Source: Punica granatum (lineage: Eukaryota > Streptophyta > Magnoliopsida > Myrtales > Lythraceae). From it: a DNA stretch of 64,000 nt. The notes under the pieces were generated by a model that was not told where the DNA came from, did not search any database, and was given only the letters and a program-made list of their open reading frames with translations. The position numbers were made by a program, and so were the translations under genes. Positions 41,893-51,513 of the stretch are shown here, in pieces. The number at the start of each line of letters is the position of its first letter. Position 1 is the stretch's first letter. The stretch spans positions 8,556,001 through 8,620,000 of the forward strand of contig NC_045132.1 of assembly GCF_007655135.1 (NCBI RefSeq), read 5' to 3'.

Positions 41893-44850
41893 ATGGGTCT
41901 CTTTAAAAATCTTCCTCCTTATGCATGCGTAGGTTCTCATCACATAATCGATAATCATTCTATCTACAGAAGAAATTCTTTTCAGGATAGAATAAACCAA
42001 AAATTAGCTGAATGTAGGGCTCAGATAGCACTGTCTGTGTCGAGTGTCCCTAGGGAAGACACAGTAGTCGGAAAATTTGAGATAGATTACGATAAGCTTA
42101 GGAGTGATTTCCTAGCACCCCATAATGATCATAAAAGGAGATGGCTTCATGAGACATTCTCCGAAGAATATACCAAATCTCATATCAAGGTAGAATGGAC
42201 AGCATTCGTGCTAAAAAACTCCAACAATATCCTATTTTGGGATTGGTTTGAAAATCATTTCGCACCTAAAAGAATGGTATGTGTAACTCAGAAAACCATA
42301 AAGTGGGATCTTGCGAATGCAGACCCGATTGAGTCCACACATCCACCTTTAGGAACCATCCAAATAACCCATCAAAAAGCGGAGGTCAAGGCCTCTCCCT
42401 TCAAAATGAAAGTGGACAATTCACTGGAACCCAAAGATATTAAAAATATCTTTGAACAAAATAATTTCACAAACCAGTGTCTCCACACCATAGGTTCCCA
42501 ATTGGATAGGATAGAACAAGAAGTCACCAAGCCTGTTGTCAACCATGTAGGGACCTCTAGTCGTTCGAACCAATTAAGACCTATACCCATAGAGTCTCTC
42601 AGAAAACCTCCTTTTAAACCTCATGAAATTCCTATCTCTAGGAAACAAGAGTTTAGGCAGGAAATAGAGAGAAGATTAAAATCCATAAATCTCCAAGAAA
42701 ATTCCCCATCCATAAGCTTGCAAAAAATGGTCATCCCTGAAACTCCTCTTTCAGAAAAAGAGCCAGGAACCCCATTAAGAGCAACAAAAATCAAGACACA
42801 AGAGTCTCAGGGCTCGAATGTCGTCAACGCCATCCATAATTCTGGAGATTTAGAAGCATTAGTGTGGAAGGAACCCCAAAAACCCTACTACACTACCATA
42901 AGTGCACCAGACCTAGTTTTGGAAGAAAAACCAAACATTGTCCAGAATAGGTATAGTGCCAATGCCATCTATGAGTGGAACATAGACGGGCAGTCTGAAT
43001 ATAACATACTCAGCGTCTTACAGCAAATGACGATGGTGTCAAATGCTTACAAGACCCAGACCCGATTGTCGGACCCAGCCATAGCACACATGCTCATAGC
43101 AGGGTTCACAGGCCAATTGAAGGGATGGTGGGACAACTACCTTTCTCCCTTCCAACAAAATGAAATCCTGACCAGCGTCAAGACAGATGAATCTGGTGAG
43201 ATCATCTGGGATGCTAACAACGAAGACATCCCTGACGCCGTAGCAACTCTAGTCTTTGCCATCTCCCAACACTTCGTAGGAGACCCCTCTCACCTCAAAG
43301 ACAAAAACCTAGAGCTGCTGTCAAACCTAAAATGCAAAAGGCTGTCTGACTTCAGACAGTACAAAGATACCTTTCTCACTAGGGTCATGTCTATGGAGGA
43401 TTGTAACCAGCCGTTTTGGAAAGAAAAATTCTTAGCAGGTCTGCCAACCTTGTTAGGAGAACAAGTCCGAAACGAAATCAAAACCATAAATCATGGCCAG
43501 ATACCTTACAAAGAACTGAGTTATGGAGAGCTCATCAGCTTCATCCATAAGGAAGGTATCCGAATGTGTACTCAGCACAGACTCCAAAAACAATTGAAAA
43601 AGGAAAAGGCCCAGACCAAGAAAGAGCTTGGCAGCTTCTGCCAACAATTCGATCCCTCTTTCCAGGTTGACAAAAAGGTCGATAAACCCATAACCTGCAG
43701 TGGGGACTGCAGCAGAAAACTTAAGCCCAAACATTTCCATAAAAAGTCTAGGATTCCCTCAAAACCACATGTCACTGATAAGGAAAAGGGAAAGTCCATC
43801 TCCCCCTTTAAGTGTTTCAGGTGCGGGAAAACTGGCCATACCCAGAGGTATTGTTACCTCAACAAAAAGATTCATCAACTGGCAATTGATGATGACATAA
43901 AAGACCAAATCTGCAATCTGTTGACAGAGTTATCCGACTCTGAAACGGACTTCTCGACCGCCAGCGAGGAGAGTCTGCAGATGGATGAACTTGACTGGTC
44001 GACTGATGAACAGTCGTCAGAGTTAAAATCGATAAATGTCTTAACTAAGGACCAGGAATTCCTGCTTGAAATAGCAGGAGAAATCCAAAACCCTTTGCTA
44101 AGAACACAATTCCTTGAGAAGTTAAATCAGGGCACTCTCGAAGGCGAGATCAAAACCCCTAATTATAACTTATCAGAAATCCTCAAAAGACATGGCAAAA
44201 AACGAGCACACATAACCTCTTTTGATGCCCAGAAAGAAATCGATAATCTCAGGAGTGAGCTTGCTTGTATCAAGTTTGAACAACAGCAACACTCCATCAT
44301 AATTGGACGCCTGGAAGAGTTATTTGCAGAGGCAGGAAGCTCTACACAAGTCCTCATGACCCAGGACAAAAACCCAGAGGACACTCTGGCCCTGGACCAA
44401 CCAAAAAATGACCAGCAGAAAGCCTTAACCATGATAGGAGAACCTTCTCCTAATAGGTGGTTGATCAAAATCAAGCTTGTCATAAACCATAATTTGTTTA
44501 TTAATGCAACTGCTCTGTTTGACACAGGTGCAGATGAAAACTGCATTCGTGAACAACTCATTCCTGAAAGATTCTATGAAAAAACAACTGAATCACTTTC
44601 TTCGGTCAGTGGTACTAAGCTCGACATCCAGCATAAGTTGAGCGAAGTAGAAGTTGAACAAAATAGAGTCCGATATAAAACATCATTCCTCCTAGTAAAG
44701 AACCTTAATCATGAGGTCATCCTAGGAACCCCATTCATCCAGCTTTTAAAACCGTTTCTTGTCACAGCATCTGGCATTGAGACGCACAGGCTTGGAAACA
44801 AAATAAAATTCTGTTTTGTCTCTGACAAATGCATCTACAAAATAGACTGA
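41893..44850 (+). CDS. Component B ORF1: capsid-like protein with zinc knuckle and protease
   Basis: 985 codons, intact. I choose the ATG at 41893 (MGLFKNLPPYACVG) over an in-frame one 36 bases upstream, because it lies at the position of the A start after the common leader. Residues about 75-125 hold HETF...NNILFWDWFENHF, the module shared with A. The capsid-like region covers about 357-600: NAIYEWNIDGQSEYNILSVL, AGFTGQLKGWWDNYL, FRQYKDTFLTRVMSMEDCNQ, PFWKEKFLAGLPTLLGEQVR. Basic residues (about 600-640) precede the knuckle CFRCGKTGHTQRYC (641-654), typical of caulimovirid capsid proteins. An acidic Ser/Asp/Glu stretch follows. The retropepsin (ALFDTGADENCIREQLIPE near 875, ILGTPFIQLLKPFL) ends the protein. 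There is no RT and no RNase H: the ORF stops at a natural point after the protease. Confidence 0.9.
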   Translation: MGLFKNLPPYACVGSHHIIDNHSIYRRNSFQDRINQKLAECRAQIALSVSSVPREDTVVGKFEIDYDKLRSDFLAPHNDHKRRWLHETFSEEYTKSHIKVEWTAFVLKNSNNILFWDWFENHFAPKRMVCVTQKTIKWDLANADPIESTHPPLGTIQITHQKAEVKASPFKMKVDNSLEPKDIKNIFEQNNFTNQCLHTIGSQLDRIEQEVTKPVVNHVGTSSRSNQLRPIPIESLRKPPFKPHEIPISRKQEFRQEIERRLKSINLQENSPSISLQKMVIPETPLSEKEPGTPLRATKIKTQESQGSNVVNAIHNSGDLEALVWKEPQKPYYTTISAPDLVLEEKPNIVQNRYSANAIYEWNIDGQSEYNILSVLQQMTMVSNAYKTQTRLSDPAIAHMLIAGFTGQLKGWWDNYLSPFQQNEILTSVKTDESGEIIWDANNEDIPDAVATLVFAISQHFVGDPSHLKDKNLELLSNLKCKRLSDFRQYKDTFLTRVMSMEDCNQPFWKEKFLAGLPTLLGEQVRNEIKTINHGQIPYKELSYGELISFIHKEGIRMCTQHRLQKQLKKEKAQTKKELGSFCQQFDPSFQVDKKVDKPITCSGDCSRKLKPKHFHKKSRIPSKPHVTDKEKGKSISPFKCFRCGKTGHTQRYCYLNKKIHQLAIDDDIKDQICNLLTELSDSETDFSTASEESLQMDELDWSTDEQSSELKSINVLTKDQEFLLEIAGEIQNPLLRTQFLEKLNQGTLEGEIKTPNYNLSEILKRHGKKRAHITSFDAQKEIDNLRSELACIKFEQQQHSIIIGRLEELFAEAGSSTQVLMTQDKNPEDTLALDQPKNDQQKALTMIGEPSPNRWLIKIKLVINHNLFINATALFDTGADENCIREQLIPERFYEKTTESLSSVSGTKLDIQHKLSEVEVEQNRVRYKTSFLLVKNLNHEVILGTPFIQLLKPFLVTASGIETHRLGNKIKFCFVSDKCIYKID

Positions 44851-44969
44851 TGTATTTTGCGCAGGAAATGGCTGTGGAGTCTGCTCAAGAGTGGTTACAC
44901 CATTGGCTGTTAGAACTGTGGCAAGACGAAAGTCTTGAGAAAATCCATTTAAACATTAATCTGCCATAA
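44850..44969 (+). CDS. Small 39-codon ORF of component B
   Basis: Starts at an ATG overlapping the ORF1 stop (TGATG, 44848-44852). Encodes 39 residues beginning MYFAQEMAVESAQEWLHHWL and ending INLP. It is amphipathic and Trp/Leu-rich. An alternative start is codon 7 at 44868, just after TTTTGCGCAG|G, which looks like a 3' splice acceptor. The TGATG overlap resembles reinitiation sites; the next ORF starts 28 bases later. Not recognised. It could instead be a short regulatory ORF. Confidence 0.45.
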   Translation: MYFAQEMAVESAQEWLHHWLLELWQDESLEKIHLNINLP

Positions 44970-44985
44970 CCATTGTTTCATGTCT

Positions 44986-45000
44986 ATTCACAGGAACATG
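44986..45000 (+). promoter_or_regulatory. Possible 3' splice acceptor before coiled-coil ORF
   Basis: TGTCTATTCACAG|GAACATGG: a pyrimidine-rich stretch ending in CAG, five bases before the ATG at 44998. It may work with the leader donor (inference). Confidence 0.4.
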
Positions 45001-45888
45001 GATCTCCCCTGGTTTGACCAGATCGATAAAAGTTCCTCCTCCAGGAACAAAACCCATAAACATCAGGATCTGCCTCCAAAAAAGCGATTCTGCATAAAGT
45101 CCAGCCTCACGGCTTGGCGGCCTGATCACAGGCAACAACTCATCTTGGATGATTTATGGTCTTCCGTAAAGAATCCTCAAAAGGGTGAGGAATCCATAAA
45201 TGCATTGGTTCTCCACATGGAGGAACAAAGCAACAGCAAAGCGTCCTTGCAGCAGGAACTTTGCCTGAAAATCGATTCGCTGCAACAAGAGCTATCCCTC
45301 CAAAAAGCTCAGACTCAAGCTTTCCTCCAAGACAGGTTAGTAGAGTTCGATAATTTCACAGAGCACTTTGCAGAAATGCAAAGAGAAAATCATGCTCTAA
45401 TGAAAAAATTGAAAAAGAGCGAAAAAAGGAGAGGTATTCTTGAAAAAGAAAATGAAGGCTTCAAAAAAGAAATAGAAAGCCTCTGTGCGGAAAGAATAAA
45501 AGTCTTAGAGTTTTCTGAGTCCTGCCTCAGAGAAAAAGACGCTCTTGATGATGAAAACAAAAAATTAAAGCAGGATTTGGAGTCCATATCAACTCCATCG
45601 ATAAATCAGTCTGTGGTTCCCCCCATCGGAAACCAGACTGAAAAACTGTTTTGGGAAAAACCCATTGAAGTAACTCTCAGTGGCGTCTTCCCCCGAGCAG
45701 GAGAAATCCTGTTCCTTTCAAAACTTCCTGAAGATATCGTCTTAAAAATTTTTGAGACAAGTCTCCAGGATTTTACTACAACCACCATTTCCTTTTTCAA
45801 AAAACTCCTTCATTTCTGTGCATGTTCACAAAAAGGAATTGACGGATGGTTTTGGAATTGGGAAAGAAAAAAACCATTTTCAAAATGA
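44998..45888 (+). CDS. Component B coiled-coil protein
   Basis: 296 codons from the ATG at 44998 (MDLPWFDQIDKSSSSRNKTH); an in-frame ATG at 44980 is six codons upstream. I prefer 44998 because of the acceptor-like sequence just before it. The first 60 residues include KKRFCIKSSLTAWRPDHRQ. Residues about 70-205 are a long coiled coil with heptad-like Leu/Lys/Glu/Gln spacing (ASLQQELCLKIDSLQQELSL, RENHALMKKLKKSEKRRGIL, KENEGFKKEIESLCAERIKV). The region from 215 has SLSGVFPRAGEILFLSK-like folded sequence. Its last part overlaps the next ORF in another frame, probably through a frameshift near 45800. The virion-associated proteins of other Caulimoviridae are also coiled-coil, so a similar role is possible, unproven. 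Confidence 0.7.
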   Translation: MDLPWFDQIDKSSSSRNKTHKHQDLPPKKRFCIKSSLTAWRPDHRQQLILDDLWSSVKNPQKGEESINALVLHMEEQSNSKASLQQELCLKIDSLQQELSLQKAQTQAFLQDRLVEFDNFTEHFAEMQRENHALMKKLKKSEKRRGILEKENEGFKKEIESLCAERIKVLEFSESCLREKDALDDENKKLKQDLESISTPSINQSVVPPIGNQTEKLFWEKPIEVTLSGVFPRAGEILFLSKLPEDIVLKIFETSLQDFTTTTISFFKKLLHFCACSQKGIDGWFWNWERKKPFSK

Positions 45889-46570
45889 TTTTCCAAAACC
45901 CTGTGACCAGCACGAGGAAGATGATGATTTTGAAAGAACTGACATCCTACTCATGAACGGTTGCAGGCATATCCTGGAATTCTCGATCCCCAGGATAAGT
46001 TTTTATGTTTTCCCCTTAAAAGATAAATTTGATAAACACCATTTTGATTTTTGTGATCTCCTGAAATATGGAGTTCTCAAATCCATAATTCTGAGACCAG
46101 AGGATGAACATCGACCGGAGTACCAGTCTCTTTTCGGAGATAATGCTTGGGGATTAATTAAAAGTTCCCTGCATCGATCGTCCAGCCTCTTCATCAGCAT
46201 AGAATCCACTCCACCGGAATGGATCTCACCCATAAAAGTTCAACCTGCTATCCATTACATTTTTATCTCTCCGGTAAGTTCGAGGAGCATTCTCACTCCG
46301 GAGGTAAAGTTCTGGCCAGCAGATGGACCGATAACAAACCAGATCAGCGACTGGCGAGCCTGGGTTCAGGTAAATGAATGGCACTGGCGTAAATACCCAG
46401 AGCATGTCCTCCAGTTCTCAGGTAACTGCCAAAGAGTTTTCCTGCATATCTCTCTCGTCGGCTTACCAGCTCAACCAGGGTTCAGCACAAGACATGCCTT
46501 CCTGATTGATAAGCTCGAAGAGGAGTTCTTGCTAGAAGCTCAGCGTGATCATCGCCAATATGGCATCTAG
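45790..46570 (+). CDS. Component B last ORF, unknown, perhaps the end of the coiled-coil gene
   Basis: About 260 codons in frame 2, open from 45752. Reading is convincing from about 45800: ELTDGFGIGKEKNHFQNDFP, then an acidic HEEDDDFERTDILLMN, CRHILEFSIPRISFYVFPLK, DNAWGLIKSSLHRSSSLFIS, STPPEWISPIKVQP and WRAWVQVNEWHWRKYPEHVL. The upstream 302-codon frame and this one overlap by about 137 bases. The simplest reading is one gene of about 520 codons with a single frameshift, but two overlapping ORFs cannot be excluded. The aromatic-rich composition recalls ORF2 of component A, though I see no clear alignment. The stop at 46570 is followed by sequence shared with the end of A ORF2. Confidence 0.65.
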
Positions 46571-46881
46571 CCCCTAGCAACCGAGAGCGTCCGCCCACTG
46601 CTTCAGACACGTGGATCATTACCGGACAAAAAACCTTTCAGCTCGACAGGCTATGCCCCGACATAATCAGCGCAATCTCCGGAAGCGTCCCACCACTACT
46701 CACAGTGGTCCCATAACGGACAAAAAACCTTTCGGCGAGCGTGCCCGACATAAAGCAGCCTCCTGTCACCTTTTGCGACAAAAAAGGCACTGTAGCTACA
46801 GTTCTTCCACTGAGCTCGACAGTACCCCGCATGTGAGTGCACAGTGTAAAGCTGCACAGCGACAAGGCATCCACCACTGCC
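46571..46881 (+). promoter_or_regulatory. Viral promoter region of component B
   Basis: Non-coding, upstream of the TATA box. It has a CACGTG G-box at 46608-46613 and a degenerate direct repeat of about 97 bases (46585-46680 and 46683-46775), both units carrying GGACAAAAAACCTTTC. Its arrangement (3' of the last ORF, before the primer site) matches the main promoter of plant pararetroviruses. The minus-strand frames here are fortuitous. Confidence 0.65.
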
Positions 46882-46887
46882 TATAAG
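46882..46887 (+). promoter_or_regulatory. TATA box of viral promoter
   Basis: CTGCCTATAAGAGTGCTC. About 30 bases downstream is GAGGAGGACACAC, resembling the GAGAGGACACGC start region of the Cauliflower mosaic virus 35S promoter. This supports a start near 46910. Confidence 0.65.
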
Positions 46888-47146
46888 AGTGCTCTTCCTC
46901 CAGCATCGAGGAGGACACACATCCGCAACACATAATTCACTCTTCCTCTATTCCTCTCTTATCTCTTCCCACATGTAAACATCCGGCTCCCATAACCCGG
47001 ATCCTCCAACCCCCTTTCTGTGTGTAAGTTCCAGTGTAAGCATGGATTGAGTCCTTACAGACTCTTTCCTTTTATTTTAATGTCTTCTTCTTTTGTTTGT
47101 TTCAAACTCATGTACTCCCTTCGGCCCATCATGGGCTAAGTGTTTG

Positions 47147-47152
47147 AATAAA
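47147..47152 (+). terminator. AATAAA polyadenylation signal of virus
   Basis: AATAAA within TTTGAATAAATCTTCC, about 235 bases after the likely start site. In pararetroviruses the signal is passed at first and used on the second pass to make terminally redundant RNA (family knowledge). Confidence 0.6.
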
Positions 47153-47257
47153 TCTTCCATGTCGATCTCATATTTATCTTGACAGTCTATGCATATCAGA
47201 TCCATGTTCTTCCTGTATTCCATGATTATCCCCTACGTTTAGGTCTCTGGGTGTAAA

Positions 47258-47273
47258 TGGTATCAAAGCCAAG
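47258..47273 (+). other. Primer-binding site (initiator tRNA-Met)
   Basis: TGGTATCAAAGCCAAG, matching the TGGTATCAGAGCC site of plant Caulimoviridae with one difference in the first 13. This is the start of minus-strand DNA synthesis and conventionally position 1 of such genomes. An inverse copy with one more mismatch is at 39170-39185. Confidence 0.85.
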
Positions 47274-47296
47274 ACTAGGTGGGGATAGGATGTATA

Positions 47297-48118
47297 TTCC
47301 GTTTAAGTTACTTAGATCCATGTAGATCTCGTAGGTCATATCATCTAGGATCGCCTTCATGGCTGGTAGAAACTCTTGTAGCATTCTCCCAATAGTGTAT
47401 TCTTGCATATCCTATACAATGAACTGAAGCTGGTAAACATAGTAATTAGGCAGCCATAGCGCAGGACTCTGTAGAAGTCTAAATCCAACATCACAATGAA
47501 CTGATGCTAGCATAAGAAGTAATGCAATAGGCTCTAATGTCCATCCAGTCGCTCTAATGGACCCTACACATTCACCGTTTGTAGTAACCCGGGGGGAAGT
47601 CCTAAGGTGTCCCCGTTTTGTAAGTCCCGACGGTTAGGGCAGTCTTCAGGGGAAAAATTGGAAAGAATCCCGGTAGTGTTATGAGCACCGTCTAAGTAGA
47701 TGGAGGTTATCGACTGGAGTAGAGTTATCCTTTGCATTATCGTTCGTCTAGGTACATCAGTTGGGATAGGAGATAGATCTATAGAGAGTCTTGCTGAGTT
47801 TGTCTGTCTACTATTATTGTTAAAACCAGGTACAGCAGTTGGTTAGGGATGTGCTAGGATCTGCTGGGAAACACTGTGTGAGGAATCTGCCGTTCATCCA
47901 GGTAAGTCTTAGATCTTGATCTTGAGAGAAGCTGGGTAGGAGTATCTGGTACGGTATAGCATCTTTGAACTACCTTCTAGGCTAATGGTTCTATTAGATC
48001 TGTAGAGCTTTCGTCTAGGATAGGTATGGAATACCTTAAGGATAGGGAACTGATATGCAAAAGTATAGAAAGTCTTGATAAATGTTTGATTGGCTGGAAG
48101 GTTTATTGTTTTTAAAAT
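47297..48118 (+). repeat. Second forward copy of viral leader
   Basis: Direct repeat of 32518-33338 with only scattered base differences. Splice donor CAG|GTAAGT at 47899-47907. It follows component B's primer site yet leads into the A ORF1 start, so A sequence was joined to B through the common non-coding region. Confidence 0.93.
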
Positions 48119-48370
48119 ATGGATTGGTTTAAAGCAAGTTCTTCGAGTACATGTCCTTCTGAAAATAATTTCGATAATGATTCTGTTCTCAACAGAGAAG
48201 AGGTCAATTTGGAATGTTTTGATAAATCTATCGATGATTGGGAGATCCCAAGAATCGCTTCAAAACAGATTTATAAAAACTCAAAATTCCAACAAATTTT
48301 CTCAAAAACCGATTACACCATAACAACTGAAGAGCGGGACATTCCCCTAAAAAACTCTTCACAAACCATA
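48119..48370 (+). pseudogene. Truncated A ORF1 start
   Basis: The first 84 or so codons of A ORF1 (MDWFKASSSSTCPSEN to LKNSSQTI), identical to 33339-33590, cut at the right TA microsatellite. Confidence 0.92.
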
Positions 48371-48391
48371 TATATATATATATATATATAC
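48369..48391. repeat. TA microsatellite at right viral junction
   Basis: The viral CACAAACCATA runs straight into a TA dinucleotide tract, then host sequence CTAGGAAGGAACTTGC. Intact viral sequence at this point (33590) reads ACCATAAAACTC, so ACCATA/ATA is shared at the join. Confidence 0.9.
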
Positions 48392-50308
48392 TAGGAAGGA
48401 ACTTGCACAATGCAGCATGTCTCTAAAAAAGCTTTTAGTCAACAATAATATTTTCATATGATCAAAATATGAGTAAGGATATTAACAATACTGAAAAGAA
48501 AAATATTAATAAATTAATATAGTGTAGCTCATCTTAAAATAGATAAAATAGTTTAATTTTGAAACTATCTAAATTTAGTGAACATATAGACGTGAACAAA
48601 AAAGACTTGACAAACTGAATTAAAAGATATTATAAGATAAGTATAAAAAGACAAAAGTATATATGGAATTTTAAAAATAGTAATAATAATTTCTACTTAG
48701 AGTAAGAATTAAATATATATGTATATATTTGCTAGAGGACTACCTAATTTTATAAGATTGAAAATATTAATTTTTGATGTATAGATATGCATCACATAAA
48801 ATTACCACTATATTTACAAATGAATAACATATAACTCTAGCTAATTAATCTCGAAAAGCATACCTGAATGTAGATGACAAAAAATCTATGGAACGATGAT
48901 AAAAAGGACACAAATACTGAAATAAGTTAATAAACGTTGAGCAGGGAACAATTTTCAATAAGATAGACATGGTGGTCAAAGGGAGGGATTTCATTAGTAA
49001 AAATTCAAATTCAAATCAATTTGAAAACTATATATGATGATACTCCCTATTGAGAACTTTGCAAGATATGCGCAACTAGACCGACCTACCACATGAGTTT
49101 AGAAGAAACCCACATACGCAGCGGGAATTAATTGGGTGAAATCTAGGCACCCATTATATAACATATATATATATATAGGTATATAGTATACGTTAATAAT
49201 TTTGAAACAGAAAAGAAGGCAAAAAAAAGAGGTGACGTGACAAGCTAAAGTTGTCTCAAACCTGTTTCAGTTTTTTAAGAGAGTTTAAGTGAAAAAGAAA
49301 ATATTTTTTTGTGTAAGATCAAGTTATATTTGATAAGTTTAGCTATGCCTCAACTAATCCACCTATTCGTATGAGTAAAGGTAGATTCCACCCAGTCTAG
49401 AGATTTTTACATGAACAAATCCTACAGCTTGCCATATGGAATTTGAACCTTAGTGATATATTCAATAGAGAATTGGATTGATTCACAAGGCCTTACTATA
49501 AACTTTTTCTTTCATGTAAACACAATTCACTAAAAGCACGTTTTCCCTGCAATCTAATAGAAGAATTATTGGACAAGTTTTTGTTTTCATGTTAGGCATT
49601 ACATATATATATATATATATATATTATTTTGTGCACTCACATGCATATATGTGCATATGTTTGTATTTCGGAGGCTACCGTAGGTACTTAATTTTTTGAT
49701 ATTATTAAGAAAATTATTATCATATTATAACATATATCTAATTATTTCCTTTTTCCTACAAAACGTTAGGCCATCTATTAGCAATGGAGTCATGGAGAAG
49801 GTCACAATTAACATAGTCAAGATGTAATAAACATAACTTATCACCTCAAGGTCGTTCGAGAAATCGATTACCACCACATCCTTTTTCGTACAAGTGCTTC
49901 CGATGGTTTAGAAGCGATGGAAAAGTCTACAAACCAAGAGAGCAAAGCCTCCACAGTTTAGTAGCAATCAAGAGATACCGTCCACTGTCTATAGACTTTT
50001 TAACCTAAGGAACTTTTGGACTTATGTAAGTTAGGATTTTTAGACTTTCATTATTAGTTCATCTATTGGACTTCGTATGTTAGAATTTTTACAATTTCGT
50101 GACTTTTGGCCTTTCGGATTTTCGTAAATTAGAAATTATGGACTTTCATTTTGAGATTTTTGAATTTTCATGAGCGACGTAGCACCATAATGTTGTGACT
50201 TTTAGAATTTCGTGAATTTGGGCATTTTGAACTTCCATAAGTTAGGAATTTTGGTCGTATTTGTCTAGTAACCAAGAGTTCCAAGTTCTATATTTGTTGT
50301 GGGATTAC
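48392..50308. other. AT-rich intergenic with short repeats
   Basis: No gene. TA microsatellites at 49160-49177 and 49604-49623. A diverged SINE-like copy may lie at 49340-49460. 50010-50260 is a degenerate tandem array with recurring TTTGGACTTTCGTAAGTTAG-like units of about 40 bases. Confidence 0.5.
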
Positions 50309-50861
50309 TGATGTGCTTCAGATTGCGGCCCAACATGTATTCAAATTTTCGGGACCACACACATATTCTAGAAGACTCTGGAACTAGAATTTAGCTTAAT
50401 TAGATATTAAGTTTCCTATATTGCTATAATATAGTTTCTCTTAATTAGATATTATCTCCTATATTAGCTTGAGTCATGATAGTCTTAAGTTTCATATTTC
50501 AGATTATTACCTTACTCTATTTTAGGAAAGTAATCTAGGAGATTATATATCAGTTTCTTATTTTAGAGTCAATGGGAGGTGTTTTCCCTCTATATAAATA
50601 TGCACCTATTGTAAGAGAAGAAGATCATAGACGAATTTGATGAATATTTTGAATGAAATTGCCTAGAGCGTTTCTTCTCTTTTCTTATCTGAACAAGTTT
50701 CTTGTTTAGTGGCAAAAATCCCGATTTTTATCGTTCATCATTGAGCATGGTGAATCGAAACGACTTTTCTTACTCGTTGTGAGTTATCTTATCGAGTGAG
50801 TTTAGTTGGTTCTACCCTCCACCCTTCTTTCTTATCAAGTTCTGGTTCGTGATCCCATCGA
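50309..50861 (+). repeat. LTR1
   Basis: Begins TGATGTGCTTCAGATTGC. TATA box within CTCTATATAAATATGCACC at 50589. Ends CGA where CA is expected. Confidence 0.88.
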
Positions 50862-51414
50862 TGATGTGCTTCAGATTGCAGCCCAACATGTATTCGAATT
50901 TTCGGGACCACGCACACATTCTAGAAGACTATGGAACCAAAATTTAGCTTAATTAGATATTAAGTTTCCTATATTGCTATAATATAGTTTCTCTTAATTA
51001 GATATTATTTTCTATATTAGCTTGAGTCAGGATAGTCTTAAGTTTCATATTTCAGATTATTACCTTACTCTATTTTAGGAAAGTAATCTAGAGGAGATTA
51101 GATATCAGTTTTCTATTTTAGAGTCAAGGGGGGTGTCTTCCCTCTATATAAATATGCACCTATTGTAAGAGAAGAAGATCAGAGACGAATTTGATGAATA
51201 TTTTGAATGAAATTGCCTAGAGCGTTTCCTCTCTTTTCTTATATGAACAAGTTCCTTGTTTAGTGGCGAAAATCTCGATTCTTATCGTTTATCCTTGAGC
51301 CTGGCGAATCAACCCGACTTTTCTTACTCGTGGTGAGTCATTTTATCGAGTGAGTTCTATTGGTTCTACCCTCCACCCCTCTTTCTTACCCAGTTCTGGT
51401 TCGTGAGCCTATCA
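50862..51414 (+). repeat. LTR2
   Basis: Begins TGATGTGCTTC, ends GCCTATCA. TATA box near 51148. Just outside is TTTGGTTTTAGAGCGAAGG (51415-51433), a degraded tRNA-Met primer site. Confidence 0.9.
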
Positions 51415-51513
51415 TTTGGTTTTAGAGCGAAGGTTCTGTTCTGGTTGGTCGATTGAAACACATGATAGAGTGTAAACACGAGTGTTTAGTGAGGAATCAT
51501 TCTGAGAAATGCA

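Larger units (their letters stand above)
32514..48370 (+). mobile_element. Rearranged endogenous pararetrovirus (Florendovirus-like, two components)
   Basis: Integrated Caulimoviridae DNA, bounded by TA microsatellites. Order: A component forward (32514-38421), inverted leader (38422-39258), short scrambled junction (39259-39308), inverted A protease-RT (39308-40710), forward A movement-protein part (40711-41783), B component forward (41784-47258), and a leader plus start of A ORF1 (47259-48370). A 30K-type movement protein, a capsid-like protein with zinc knuckle, retropepsin, RT and RNase H, and a primer site for tRNA-Met identify the family. There is no integrase. The domain order, extra 3' ORFs and junctions resemble Florendovirus (family knowledge). 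Copies of the same segments are nearly identical by eye. Confidence 0.93.

Noticed and set aside
32518..48369. Direct repeats of about 1.07 kb (32518-33590 and 47297-48369) at both ends of the viral block, which look like LTRs
   Set aside because: They include the leader and the start of ORF1, do not have TG...CA ends, and one follows a primer site. There is no integrase. They come from a terminally redundant or concatenated viral genome.
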